A stretch of 64,000 bases of DNA from Mesorhizobium atlanticum (GCF_003289965.1 NZ_QMBQ01000006.1:186001-250000), one strand, 5' to 3'. Shown: positions 37,681 to 46,736, counted from the first letter of the stretch. Notes: a model not told the origin generated them from the letters alone. Numbers and translations are program-made.

Positions 37681-38379
37681 CTAATCGTGATTGGAGAGCA
37701 GGACGTCCTTGGCTTCATTGATTCGCGCCGCCAGGACAGACGTGCCACCGACATCGGCATTCAGGCGCTGCATCAGGCGGCGGTGCGCCTTGCGGATATC
37801 CGCCGCGGCAGCCCCCGCTTCAAGACCAAGGATCTTGTAGGCCTCCTCCTTAGTCATGGCGCCCGCACCTGGCGCAACACTCAGCCCTTCGCCACCGTGC
37901 GGCTGCGCGTCCTTGCGCCAGACGGGAAAACGGCCGTCAAGATACGTCTCTAAGAGCTGGCGGCTCTCCGGGTCGGGGCTGAGCTCGCCATAAAGCTGGC
38001 GCAGATCCGTCAGCCCCATCGCGCCAAGCATCTTGCCTTCATAGCGCCCGGCCAGAACAAGCCCCTCGAGCCTGCCGCTGTCGTGGTCGAGGTCCATTTC
38101 GAGTGCGGCGGTGCGCACCGTCGAATGCTTGGAAGCGGCGGCCCGCGCCGGAGGCCGCCTCGTGCGAATCCAGCCAACCCAGGCGAGCGCCGCGAGCAAA
38201 AGCAGTCCGCCAATGAGGCTGCGGCCGAAGATCAGCATGGGCGCGCCGACGAGGCCCAGCAAGGCCGGTCCAAGCGACCTGAGACTATCCGCCATCCTTG
38301 CCGGATCCGCGCGCACAAAGAGCAACGCGGCGCCGAAAAGCACCACAAGGATTGCCGCCAATGCGAGGATCACACCCAT
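37681..38379 (-). CDS. Membrane-anchored J-domain-like protein lacking HPD
   Basis: A 232-residue protein with an N-terminal membrane helix, a second hydrophobic stretch (about 43-70), a middle region, and a C-terminal J-like domain (about 177-230). The layout resembles inner-membrane DnaJ-type proteins of alphaproteobacteria, where AHRRLMxxxHPDxGG is usual. Here residues 207-209 are NAD instead of HPD, so DnaK stimulation is doubtful. It is convergent with the carboxypeptidase gene, 43 bp apart. Confidence 0.8.
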   Translation of the reverse strand: MGVILALAAILVVLFGAALLFVRADPARMADSLRSLGPALLGLVGAPMLIFGRSLIGGLLLLAALAWVGWIRTRRPPARAAASKHSTVRTAALEMDLDHDSGRLEGLVLAGRYEGKMLGAMGLTDLRQLYGELSPDPESRQLLETYLDGRFPVWRKDAQPHGGEGLSVAPGAGAMTKEEAYKILGLEAGAAAADIRKAHRRLMQRLNADVGGTSVLAARINEAKDVLLSNHD

Positions 38380-38502
38380 CGGTTTGCGCCGCCATACGAA
38401 TGACTGAGCATGGAAATAGGATGGGACCTAGGTCCGGCGCTTGCAAGCCCCACGCTGGCCGAGCCGAAGGGCCAGCGCCGGGACGGCGATACACAAGCTG
38501 CT

Positions 38503-38940
38503 TTAGAGCAGGCCGAGTTCGGCGAGTTCCAGCCTCAGCTTCGGCGGCATTTCGGCGAGTGCCGCCCTGCCCTTGCCGAGATCGGCCGGCGCATCGGCGG
38601 GCTTGAGGTAACGCCAGCCCTGGAAAGCGCGCCGCGGCTGCCAGTCGGTGCGCACGACCTCGGCATCGAGCACCAGATGGCAGCGGCCAATACCTTCAGC
38701 GTCGGTGAAGGGCCTGATCTCGGTGATCAGTTGCCGGCACTGCACGCTGCCCTTGATCACCCAATAGAGCGAGCCGCCATCGGTAATCTCGCTGCCGCGC
38801 GTCGGTACCATACGGGTGGTGTGCCAATGCTCGGCCGGCTCGCCCGCACGGCGCCGCTCATCGAGGCGGAAGGCGATCCACTCTTCGAGATCCTCGACGC
38901 TGTCGCAGCCGACGCACAGTTTGATGAGATTGAGAGACAT
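38503..38940 (-). CDS. DUF1489 family protein
   Basis: A 145-residue protein typical of DUF1489: LNLIKLCVGCDSVEDL at the start, HTTRMVPTR, SLYWVIKG and WRYLKPADAPAD near the end. Small, soluble and conserved across Hyphomicrobiales, with unknown function. It stands alone between the J-like gene and sdaA, same strand. Confidence 0.88.
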   Translation of the reverse strand: MSLNLIKLCVGCDSVEDLEEWIAFRLDERRRAGEPAEHWHTTRMVPTRGSEITDGGSLYWVIKGSVQCRQLITEIRPFTDAEGIGRCHLVLDAEVVRTDWQPRRAFQGWRYLKPADAPADLGKGRAALAEMPPKLRLELAELGLL

Positions 38941-39024
38941 GCCCCCAGATTTAGCCGCAAGGGTTGACGCGTCAACGCCTCGAGCGACTTCTCCACAGGG
39001 CCAGCCTGGAGTCTCGGTAAGACC

Positions 39025-40428
39025 TCAGCACTCCACGACATTCACGGCCAGCCCGCCGAGGCTGGTTTCCTTGTACTTCTCGTTCATGTCGAGGCCGGTC
39101 TGGCGCATGGTCTCGATCGCTGCGTCCAGCGGCACGAAATGCGTGCCGTCGCCTTTGATGGCCAAGGAGGCGGCGGTCACTGCCTTCACCGCGCCGAGCG
39201 CATTGCGCTCGATGCAGGGCACCTGCACCAGGCCGCCGACCGGATCGCAGGTCATGCCGAGATGATGCTCGAGCGCGATCTCAGCGGCGTTCTCCACCTG
39301 CTCGGGCGTGCCGCCCATGACGGCGCAAAGACCCGCCGCTGCCATGGCCGAGGCCGAACCCACCTCGCCCTGGCAACCGACCTCGGCGCCCGAGATCGAG
39401 GCGTTGGATTTGATGATGCCGCCAACAGCGGCGGCTGTCAGCAGGAAGTCGCGGATGCTCGGCTGGTCCGCTTCGGGATGGAAATGCAGCCAGTAACGCA
39501 GCACGGCCGGCAGCGTGCCGGCCGCGCCGTTGGTCGGCGCGGTGACGACGCGGCCGCCGGCGGCGTTCTCCTCATTGACCGCCATGGCGTAGATCGACAG
39601 CCAGTCATTGGCGAGCAAGGGATTGGGCCGGTTCTGCTGCCACTGTTCCTGCAGCTTGTCGTGCAACTGCCGCGCGCGGCGGCGCACCTTCAGCCCGCCC
39701 GGCATGATGCCGTCCTGCGACAGGCCGCGGTCGATGCAGCCTTTCATCGCGCTCCAGATCGCGTCCAGCCCGGCATCGAGCTCCTCGCGCGACATGTGTT
39801 TTTCCTCATTGGCGCGCTTCATCTCGGCGATAGAGAGCCTGCTCTTTGCCGCCATCGCCAGCATCTCGACGGCATTCTTGAACGGGTACGGCACCTTCTT
39901 GCCTTCGGTCGTCACCGAGCCCTTGGACTTCATGCGCTGCAGCTCTTCCTCGGAAACGACGAACCCGCCGCCGATCGAATAATAGATGCGCTTGAGCAGC
40001 AGTCGGTCGGAGGCATCATAGGCATAGAAAGCCATGCCGTTGGCATGGCCGGTCAGCGGCGTCTTGCGGTCGAGCACGAGGTCCTTGGCGGGATCGAAAC
40101 GGTATGCTGGGTGCCCCGGCGGCGAAATCCGCTTCTCCGCGCCGATGCGCTCGACAATACCGTCGGCCTCGTCCGGATCGACCGTCTGCGGCGTCTGGCC
40201 GGCCAGGCCGAGGATGACGGCGCGGTCCGAGCCGTGGCCGATGCCGGTATAGGCAAGCGATCCATGCAGGCTGGCGCCGATACGATCGACTTTCACGCCC
40301 GCCGGCCGCGGCCAGTCACCGGCCAGGATCTCGTCGAGGAAACGGCGCGCGGCCGTCATCGGCCCCATCGTGTGCGAGCTCGAAGGGCCGATGCCGATCT
40401 TGAACAGGTCGAAAACCGAAAGGAACAC
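39025..40428 (-). CDS. sdaA: L-serine ammonia-lyase (iron-sulfur type)
   Basis: A 467-residue single-chain serine dehydratase: the N-terminal beta domain begins FLSVFDLFKIGIGPSSSHT, and the C-terminal alpha domain has APTNGAAGTLPAV. Cysteines in GCQGEVGSA, MTCDPVGGLVQVPCIERN and the terminal VVEC suit 4Fe-4S coordination. It deaminates serine to pyruvate. Length is normal for the family. Confidence 0.95.
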   Translation of the reverse strand: MFLSVFDLFKIGIGPSSSHTMGPMTAARRFLDEILAGDWPRPAGVKVDRIGASLHGSLAYTGIGHGSDRAVILGLAGQTPQTVDPDEADGIVERIGAEKRISPPGHPAYRFDPAKDLVLDRKTPLTGHANGMAFYAYDASDRLLLKRIYYSIGGGFVVSEEELQRMKSKGSVTTEGKKVPYPFKNAVEMLAMAAKSRLSIAEMKRANEEKHMSREELDAGLDAIWSAMKGCIDRGLSQDGIMPGGLKVRRRARQLHDKLQEQWQQNRPNPLLANDWLSIYAMAVNEENAAGGRVVTAPTNGAAGTLPAVLRYWLHFHPEADQPSIRDFLLTAAAVGGIIKSNASISGAEVGCQGEVGSASAMAAAGLCAVMGGTPEQVENAAEIALEHHLGMTCDPVGGLVQVPCIERNALGAVKAVTAASLAIKGDGTHFVPLDAAIETMRQTGLDMNEKYKETSLGGLAVNVVEC

Positions 40429-40607
40429 GGGCCGTTGTCTCCTGAGGGCCGGTCAGAAACTTACATATAGGAATTCCCTGGATGTTTCCGCTGTTTTGCA
40501 TGTCGCGGCGCGGCGGCTGCCGACCTTGTTTGCTCCGCCAGCGACATCGCAGTGCCGACAGCTTGGGCGCCGTCGAAGCGCCGACCCGGCCTGTGTTACA
40601 AGAATGC

Positions 40608-41327
40608 ATGGGCGACTCACTTCATCTTTCAATCGCAGATCTGGCGGCTTTGACCTTCTTCATGGTCGTCTGGGTGCTGCACACGCTCGCCTCCGACGGC
40701 AAGCTGATCAGCCGCGTCTCGCTGACGACCGCGATGAACGCCCAGCGCGAAGCCTGGATGCGCAATATGGCCGAGCGCGAAATCCGCATCGTCGATACCG
40801 CCATCATGGGCGGCCTGCAGCAAGGCACCGCCTTCTTTGCGTCGTCTTCCCTGATCGCGCTCGGCGGCTGCTTTGCCCTGCTCGGCGCTTCCGATCGCGT
40901 GCTGCAAGTCCTGGCCGACCTGCCCTTCGGCGCTGCTTCCTCGCGCGAAGCCTTCCAGACCAAGGTGTTCGGCCTTGTGCTGATCCTGGCTTTCGCGTTC
41001 TTCAAATTCGGCTGGGCCTACCGGCTGTTCAACTATTGCTCGATCCTGATCGGCGCGGTGCCGACGCCGCATGGCCCGGCTTCGCGCAATCCGGTCAGCG
41101 AAACCGCGGTGTGGCGGGCGACGCGCATGAACGTGCTCGCCGGCAAGCACTTCAACGCCGGCCTGCGCGCCGTCTTCTTCTCGATCGGCTATCTCGGCTG
41201 GTTCGTCGACCCGATCGTCTTCGTGATGTCGACGCTGCTGCTTCTGGCTGTGCTGGTGCGCCGCCAGTTCTTTTCAGCGGCGCGACAAGCGGTGCTCGGT
41301 CAGCCGCCCGGTCCGGGAAAGAACTGA
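40608..41327 (+). CDS. DUF599 domain membrane protein
   Basis: A 239-residue integral membrane protein with about four helices and the DUF599 signature region: an early AWMRNMAEREIRIVDTAIMGGLQ and a later RNPVSETAVWRATRMNVLAGKHFNAGLRA. Function unknown. The ATG at 40608 (MGDSLHL) starts right before the first helix; the frame continues upstream into Cys/Arg-rich, non-membrane sequence. The 3' end overlaps the convergent YdcF-like gene by 28 bp. Confidence 0.87.
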   Translation: MGDSLHLSIADLAALTFFMVVWVLHTLASDGKLISRVSLTTAMNAQREAWMRNMAEREIRIVDTAIMGGLQQGTAFFASSSLIALGGCFALLGASDRVLQVLADLPFGAASSREAFQTKVFGLVLILAFAFFKFGWAYRLFNYCSILIGAVPTPHGPASRNPVSETAVWRATRMNVLAGKHFNAGLRAVFFSIGYLGWFVDPIVFVMSTLLLLAVLVRRQFFSAARQAVLGQPPGPGKN

Positions 41328-42097
41328 TCGATCTTGCCGGACAGCCTGTAAGCGAAAAGCCCGATCCATTCGCGCACCGCGATGGTGGTCGCCTGTATGG
41401 AGTCCATCGGATTGTCGCGATAGAAGCCGACGCCTTCCTTGCCCGAGGTGCGATAATCGACCGGCCATGGAATGGTCGCAAAACCCGCCTTGTCGAACAG
41501 CGCCTTGGCGCGCGGCATGTGGAAGGCCGAGGTGACCAGCAGCCAGGTCTCGCCAGGCTTCGGCTCGACCAGCTTTCGCGAGAAGACGGCGTTCTCGTAA
41601 GTGTTGCGGGATTTGTCCTCGAGGATCAGGCGATCGGCGGAGACGCCGAGCGCCCCGAGCAGCCTCGGCGCCGTGTCGGCGTCGCCCTCGCCGTCGAGGA
41701 AAAGCGAGCCATTGCCGCCGGACACGACTATTTTTGCCTGCGGAAAACGCCTGGCGAGGATCGCGGTCTCCACCATGCGGTCGCCGCTGCTGTTCAGCTC
41801 ATAACCGCCGCGCGCCAGATTGATGGCGCCCTCGAAGCCGCCGCCGAGCACGACGATGCCGTCGACCTTCTCGGGCAATGGCGGCTTGGGGAAGCGTTCT
41901 TCAAGCGGATTGAGCATCATCGCGCCGACCGACGTCCAGGCCGAAAGAACCAGGATCGCGATGCCGAGCACACTGCCTGTCGCTGCCAGCCGACGGCGCC
42001 TGAACAGCGCTGCCAACAGGCCGGCGACCAGCAGGAAGATCGCCAGGTTGATCGGTTGGCCGAAGAACCAGAAGACTTTCGACAGTAAGTAGAACAT
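41300..42097 (-). CDS. YdcF family (DUF218) membrane protein
   Basis: A 265-residue protein with two N-terminal membrane helices followed by a DUF218 domain: DGIVVLGGGFEG, VVSGGNGSLF, LEDKSRNTYENA and VTSAFHMPRAKALF. Relatives such as SanA and ElyC act in envelope integrity. It overlaps DUF599 at the 3' end and precedes gatA by about 30 bp downstream of that gene, same strand. Confidence 0.9.
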   Translation of the reverse strand: MFYLLSKVFWFFGQPINLAIFLLVAGLLAALFRRRRLAATGSVLGIAILVLSAWTSVGAMMLNPLEERFPKPPLPEKVDGIVVLGGGFEGAINLARGGYELNSSGDRMVETAILARRFPQAKIVVSGGNGSLFLDGEGDADTAPRLLGALGVSADRLILEDKSRNTYENAVFSRKLVEPKPGETWLLVTSAFHMPRAKALFDKAGFATIPWPVDYRTSGKEGVGFYRDNPMDSIQATTIAVREWIGLFAYRLSGKIDQFFPGPGG

Positions 42098-42126
42098 CCC
42101 TCACCCTCTTGTTGGAGGGGACGACG

Positions 42127-43692
42127 CTACCACCACTTTTCCGGCTGAAATTTGCCCGCCGCCTGCTCGATGACGTTGGCCGTCTGGAACAGCGTTTCCT
42201 CGTCGAACGGGCGGCCGATCAGCTGCAGGCCAAGCGGGAGGCCCTTGCCGTCGAGGCCCGCCGGTACGGAAATGCCGGGAAGACCCGCCATGTTCACCGT
42301 CACCGTGAAGATGTCGTTGAGATACATCTTGACCGGATCGGAGGCCATGTCCTCGTCGGCGATGCCGAAGGCGGCCGACGGGGTTGCCGGCGTCAGGATG
42401 ACGTCGACGCCCGCGGCAAAGACATTCTCGAAGTCGCGTTTGATCAGCGTGCGCACTTTCTGCGCCTGCAGATAGTAGGCATCGTAGTAGCCGGCCGACA
42501 GCACATAGGTGCCGATCATGATGCGGCGCTTGACCTCGCGGCCGAAGCCGGCGCCGCGCGTCTTCTCATACATGTCGATGATGTCCTTGCCGGGCACGCG
42601 CAGGCCATAGCGCACGCCGTCGTAACGAGCGAGGTTCGAGGAAGCCTCGGCCGGCGCCACGATGTAGTAAGCCGGCAACGCATATTTGGTGTGCGGCAGG
42701 GAGATATCGACGATCTCGGCGCCGGCATCCTTCAGCCAGGCAATGCCTTTCTGCCAGAGCGCCTCGATGTCTTCCGGCATGCCGTCGACGCGGTATTCCT
42801 TCGGAATGCCGACCTTCATGCCCTTGATCGGCTTGCCGATCGCCGCCTCATAATCCGGCACCGGGCGGTCGACCGAGGTCGTGTCCTTCGGATCGACCGA
42901 AGCCATCGACTTCAACAGGATCGCGGCGTCGCGCACGTCGCGCGCGATCGGCCCGGCCTGGTCGAGCGACGAGGCGAAGGCAACGATGCCCCAGCGCGAG
43001 CAGCGCCCGTAGGTCGGCTTGATGCCGACCGTGCCTGTGAAGGCGGCGGGCTGGCGGATCGAGCCGCCGGTATCGGTTGCGGTGGCGCCGGCGCACAGGA
43101 ATGCGGCCACGGACGACGCCGAGCCGCCGGACGAGCCGCCCGGCACCAGCTGGGCGTTGTCGAGCGTGCGCTGGGTCTTGGTGCCGCCGGCGGAGACGAA
43201 GCCGCCATCGCCCTGATGCGTCGTCGGCATCACCACCGTATCGAACCGCGAGCGGCGCCACGGATTGATCACCGGGCCGTAATAGGAGGTCTCGTTGGAT
43301 GAGCCCATGGCGAACTCGTCCATGTTGAGCTTGCCGAGCATGACGGCGCCGTCGGCCCACAGATTGGCGGTCACGGTCGATTCATAGCGCGGCTTGAAGC
43401 CGTCCAGCACGTGGCTGCAGGCCTGGGTGTGGATGCCTTCGGTGGCGAAAAGGTCCTTGATGCCGAGCGGGATACCCTCCAGCGCGCCGCCCTCGCCCTT
43501 GGCGAGCTCGGCATCCGAGTTCTTTGCCATGTCGCGCGCCTTGTCGGCGGTCACGGTCACATAGGCGTTCAGCACCGGATTGGCGCGCTCGATCGCCGCG
43601 AGATAGGCCTCGGTTATTTCGGCCGCGGTGATCTCCTTGCCGCGCAGCTTGGCGCGGGCCTCGGAAATGGTGAGATGTGTGAGATCGCTCAT
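42127..43692 (-). CDS. gatA: Asp-tRNA(Asn)/Glu-tRNA(Gln) amidotransferase subunit A
   Basis: A 521-residue amidase-signature enzyme with catalytic Lys79 (GIKD) and the Gly/Ser loop GGSSGGS at 185-191. It supplies ammonia for transamidation of misacylated tRNA with GatB and GatC. It is about 28 residues longer than typical rhizobial GatA; the excess sits at about 150-182, just before the catalytic loop. ATG 43692 shares a base with the preceding stop (TGATG), so it is translationally coupled to the GNAT gene. Confidence 0.95.
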   Translation of the reverse strand: MSDLTHLTISEARAKLRGKEITAAEITEAYLAAIERANPVLNAYVTVTADKARDMAKNSDAELAKGEGGALEGIPLGIKDLFATEGIHTQACSHVLDGFKPRYESTVTANLWADGAVMLGKLNMDEFAMGSSNETSYYGPVINPWRRSRFDTVVMPTTHQGDGGFVSAGGTKTQRTLDNAQLVPGGSSGGSASSVAAFLCAGATATDTGGSIRQPAAFTGTVGIKPTYGRCSRWGIVAFASSLDQAGPIARDVRDAAILLKSMASVDPKDTTSVDRPVPDYEAAIGKPIKGMKVGIPKEYRVDGMPEDIEALWQKGIAWLKDAGAEIVDISLPHTKYALPAYYIVAPAEASSNLARYDGVRYGLRVPGKDIIDMYEKTRGAGFGREVKRRIMIGTYVLSAGYYDAYYLQAQKVRTLIKRDFENVFAAGVDVILTPATPSAAFGIADEDMASDPVKMYLNDIFTVTVNMAGLPGISVPAGLDGKGLPLGLQLIGRPFDEETLFQTANVIEQAAGKFQPEKWW

Positions 43693-44150
43693 CAGGCAAG
43701 GCTCTTTTCGTAAAACACCGACCATTCGGAGTCGGGATAATCCAGCACCGGTCCGCAACGCGTGAATCCGGCGCGCTCATAAACGGTCCAGGCGGCGGGA
43801 TGCCGATCGCCGGTTTCGAGCACCAGCCGCGTCAACCCTTCCTGGCGAGCCAACGCCTCGACCCGCCCGACGATCTCGGCACCGATCTTTTGGCCGCGAT
43901 GCGACGGCCGCGTGTACATGCGCTTGACCTCGCCGATGGCCTCGCAGTGGCGCTTCAGCGCGCCGCAACCGACGGCAAGTCCATTGTCGCGCGCGATGAA
44001 CACCGTCGTATCCGAGCCCGCCATCTGCTCGACGGTGAGGTGGTAGCAATGCTCGGGCGGCGTCAGTTCGAGCAGCGCCTCGTTGAGCTCAGCGACCAGC
44101 GCGCGCACGTCGTCCTGCAGAGGCGTCTCGACGGCGATCTCGACAGCCAC
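43692..44150 (-). CDS. GNAT family N-acetyltransferase inserted between gatC and gatA
   Basis: A 152-residue acetyltransferase with the GNAT acetyl-CoA loop GRVKRMYTRPSHRGQKIG-like region (VKRMYTRPSHRGQKIGAEI) and LVLETGDRHPAAWTVYERAGF. It resembles the PhnO/putative-acetyltransferase subgroup. The substrate is unknown. It lies 3 bp after gatC and shares its TGA with the gatA start, so all three genes are cotranscribed. Confidence 0.9.
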   Translation of the reverse strand: MAVEIAVETPLQDDVRALVAELNEALLELTPPEHCYHLTVEQMAGSDTTVFIARDNGLAVGCGALKRHCEAIGEVKRMYTRPSHRGQKIGAEIVGRVEALARQEGLTRLVLETGDRHPAAWTVYERAGFTRCGPVLDYPDSEWSVFYEKSLA

Positions 44151-44153
44151 GGC

Positions 44154-44441
44154 CTACTCCACCACCTTCGGAACGAGGAAGAAGTTCTCTTCGGTGGCCG
44201 GCGCGTTGGCGACGATGTCGGCGGGCTTGTTGCCGTCGGTGACGACATCCTGGCGCTTCTTCATCTCCATCGGCGTGACCGAGGTCATCGGCTCGACGCC
44301 CGAGACATCGACCTCGTTCAATTGCTCGACGAAACCGAGGATGGCGTTCAATTCCCCGGTCATGCGCTCGGCATCCTCCTCGCTCACCGCGATACGGGCA
44401 AGGCGCGCGACGCGCTTCACGGTCTGAAGATCAACGGACAT
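44154..44441 (-). CDS. gatC: Asp-tRNA(Asn)/Glu-tRNA(Gln) amidotransferase subunit C
   Basis: A 95-residue GatC with VKRVARLARIAVSEED at the start and the C-terminal FFLVPKVVE typical of the family. It stabilises the GatA-GatB interaction. First gene of the gatC-GNAT-gatA run; gatB is not seen in this window. Confidence 0.95.
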   Translation of the reverse strand: MSVDLQTVKRVARLARIAVSEEDAERMTGELNAILGFVEQLNEVDVSGVEPMTSVTPMEMKKRQDVVTDGNKPADIVANAPATEENFFLVPKVVE

Positions 44442-44556
44442 GTTCTTTTCGCCTCGGGAAAACCAGTGCGGGCTATAGCGGCGCGGCGCTCAGCGCGCAA
44501 CATGGATGATGCCGGATCGATCGCGCGCGTTGGCCCCCGCCGGTCGATGAGGCAAC

Positions 44557-45264
44557 CTAGATCGTGATCGCCTTGCCCACCTCGGGCAGCGCCACCTTGA
44601 CGCCCGAGCCTTCCAAGCCGGCGACGAACTTGTCGGCGGTCTGGTCGAGCATCGGGAAAGTCCTGAAATGACAGGGAATGACGGTGTCGAAATCGAAAAA
44701 GCGGCGGCAGGCAAGGGCCGCCACCGCGCCGCCCATGGTGAAGCGGTCGCCGATCGGCACGATGCCGATCTTGGGCTCGTGAAGCTCGTTGATCAGCCCC
44801 ATGTCGGAGAAGATGTCGGTGTCGCCCATGTGGTAGAGCGTCTTGTCTTCGGGAAAATGCAGGACGAGCCCACCCGGATTGCCGAGATAGGTGTTCGTGC
44901 CGCCTTGGCCGCCGAAAGAAGACGAATGCAGCGCCTGGACGAAGGTCGTGGTGAACGGTCCGCAGTCGACGGTGCCCCCGATATTGCCCGGATTGATCTT
45001 GTCGCCGCCGACGCCCTGGCCGACCAGATACATGCAGATCTCGAAATTGGCGACCAGCATGGCGCCACTTTTCTTCAGCACCTCGACCGCGCCGCTGACA
45101 TGGTCGTTATGGCCATGGGTCAGGAGAACATGTGTGACGCCTTCCGCCGGGCCTTCCCAGCCGCCCGTCCAGGACGGGTTGCCGACCAGATAGGGGTCGA
45201 TGAGAATGGTGGCATCCTTGGTCTCGACGCGGAACGCCGAATGTCCGTACCAGGTCAGTTTCAT
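44557..45264 (-). CDS. UPF0173 metal-dependent hydrolase (metallo-beta-lactamase fold)
   Basis: A 235-residue protein with the metallo-beta-lactamase motif LLTHGHNDH, an early MKLTWYGHSAFRVE start, YHMGDTDIF and a C-terminal CHFRTFP. It would bind two metal ions; the substrate is unknown. ATG 45264 is chosen for the conserved start; the reading frame extends 17 codons upstream. It is divergent from ruvX. Confidence 0.92.
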   Translation of the reverse strand: MKLTWYGHSAFRVETKDATILIDPYLVGNPSWTGGWEGPAEGVTHVLLTHGHNDHVSGAVEVLKKSGAMLVANFEICMYLVGQGVGGDKINPGNIGGTVDCGPFTTTFVQALHSSSFGGQGGTNTYLGNPGGLVLHFPEDKTLYHMGDTDIFSDMGLINELHEPKIGIVPIGDRFTMGGAVAALACRRFFDFDTVIPCHFRTFPMLDQTADKFVAGLEGSGVKVALPEVGKAITI

Positions 45265-45380
45265 CAATGCTTTCCTCGATTTTTCTGTTGCCGAAGGATA
45301 GAACGCTGGCGGCAAATTTAAAGTGGCGCGCTACTCCTAAACGTCAAAAGGATGTGACGCCCGGATGTCAGGGGAAGCCA

Positions 45381-45863
45381 TTGGGTATTATTTCAATCGC
45401 CGAACTGCCGGCGCGGCTCGCCAACGGCAAGACGCTCGCCGGGCTCGATCTCGGCGACAAGACGATCGGCGTCGCGGTCTCCGATCGCGGGCTGTCTTTC
45501 GCCCATCCGCGCCCGGTCATCCTGCGCAAGAAATTTTCGCTCGACGCCGCCCAACTCATCGCTCAACTCGAGCAGGACAATGTCGGCGCCATCGTGCTTG
45601 GCCTTCCCGTCAACATGGACGGCTCGGAAGGGCCCCGTGCGCAAAAATCGCGCGCCTTCGTCCGCAACATGGCGCCGCTTTCCGATCTGCCCTTCGTGCT
45701 GTGGGACGAGCGCCTGTCGACGGTCGCGGCCGAACGCACGCTGATCGAGATGGATTTCTCGCGCAAGAAGCGCGCCGGCAAGATCGATTCAGCGGCGGCC
45801 GCCTTTATTCTGCAGGGAGCCCTGGACCGGCTTCAGTCGCTCGGCCGAGCCGATCGGGGCTGA
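45381..45863 (+). CDS. ruvX: Holliday junction resolvase RuvX (YqgF family)
   Basis: A 160-residue RNase H-fold protein with the acidic motif GLDLGDKTIGVAVSD, VLGLPVNMDGSEG, LWDERLSTVAAE and DSAAAAFILQ. Implicated in 16S rRNA maturation and/or junction resolution. No ATG fits; TTG 45381 follows GGGGAAG and gives the family's usual N-terminus. The 3' end overlaps the convergent DUF6105 gene by 59 bp. Confidence 0.92.
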   Translation: MGIISIAELPARLANGKTLAGLDLGDKTIGVAVSDRGLSFAHPRPVILRKKFSLDAAQLIAQLEQDNVGAIVLGLPVNMDGSEGPRAQKSRAFVRNMAPLSDLPFVLWDERLSTVAAERTLIEMDFSRKKRAGKIDSAAAAFILQGALDRLQSLGRADRG

Positions 45864-46146
45864 TATCGCCCTGCCGGCGCTGCCTTATCCATTCGGCGAT
45901 GTTGCGCCGGCGGCGGAAGGCCCACAGCCCCATGAGCAGGAAAAAGTCGAAAACGCAGGTCCGCGCCACCATGCCCGGGATGATGGCCGGGTCGACGCCA
46001 AGCATCTGGCCATAAAGCTGGAAGGCGAAATCGTGCACCTGTCGGCTCAGCATCACATAGCCGAAATTCATGTCGTTGGCCGACAGGAAGAACCATCCCC
46101 AGAAGATGGCCATCGGAGCAGCCCAGAGTGTGAACAGCGTGCGCAT
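45805..46146 (-). CDS. Small membrane protein (DUF6105-like)
   Basis: A 113-residue protein with two hydrophobic segments and the RRRNIAEWIRQRRQ positively charged end of the second. I associate it with DUF6105, a rhizobial family of unknown function. Its ATG shares a base with the stop of the preceding membrane-protein gene (TGATG). Confidence 0.7.
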   Translation of the reverse strand: MRTLFTLWAAPMAIFWGWFFLSANDMNFGYVMLSRQVHDFAFQLYGQMLGVDPAIIPGMVARTCVFDFFLLMGLWAFRRRRNIAEWIRQRRQGDISPDRLGRATEAGPGLPAE

Positions 46147-46736
46147 CAGCGACTGCCTCCAGGCTTGTTTTCCGGACGGCCTGATATGCGCGAAAGCAAG
46201 GAGCTGTGCGCAGCCCCCATCGCCATGCGCGAGGCGGCACGAACATCGCCCTGGGGCAAATTCATTGCGGCGGCAAAGGCTGAGCGGCGTTCGGCCGTCA
46301 CCGCGACATAGGAGGCAAGCAGGGCCGTCATCTGAATGCCGACGATCACGAACAGGCCGTCGATGCCTTGCGCCACGCCGCCGATGAGAATCAGCGAAAG
46401 CAGGGACGACGCGAAGATGAAAGCGACCCGCGCCACGCTCTCACCCGCGTCCGGCCTTGCCGCGCCGTTGAGCAGCGTTTCGACAAAAGCCCAGCAGAAC
46501 AACACCGCGACGGTCAGGAGCGCGACCGAAAGCGGCGCGACCACGGCGACATTTTCAAGCTGCGGAAACCGGCCGCCCTGGATCGAGAGGCCGAGCACGC
46601 CAAGCGCCGCTGCTATGCCCCGGCTGCCGTCCATGCAGACATAGGCAAGCAGGGCGAAAACCACCGCCCAATGCAAGGCCAGAACTGAGCTCAACACATG
46701 CCGCATTTGCATCCTGCTTCGCGGAGCCCGGGCCAT
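46146..46736 (-). CDS. Membrane protein of unknown function
   Basis: About 190 residues with four hydrophobic segments and an N-terminal basic region; no family recognised. ATG 46736 has no clear ribosome binding site; ATG codons at 46712 and 46706 are alternatives. It is coupled to the following DUF6105-like gene, so the two products probably act together. Confidence 0.7.
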   Translation of the reverse strand: MARAPRSRMQMRHVLSSVLALHWAVVFALLAYVCMDGSRGIAAALGVLGLSIQGGRFPQLENVAVVAPLSVALLTVAVLFCWAFVETLLNGAARPDAGESVARVAFIFASSLLSLILIGGVAQGIDGLFVIVGIQMTALLASYVAVTAERRSAFAAAMNLPQGDVRAASRMAMGAAHSSLLSRISGRPENKPGGSR

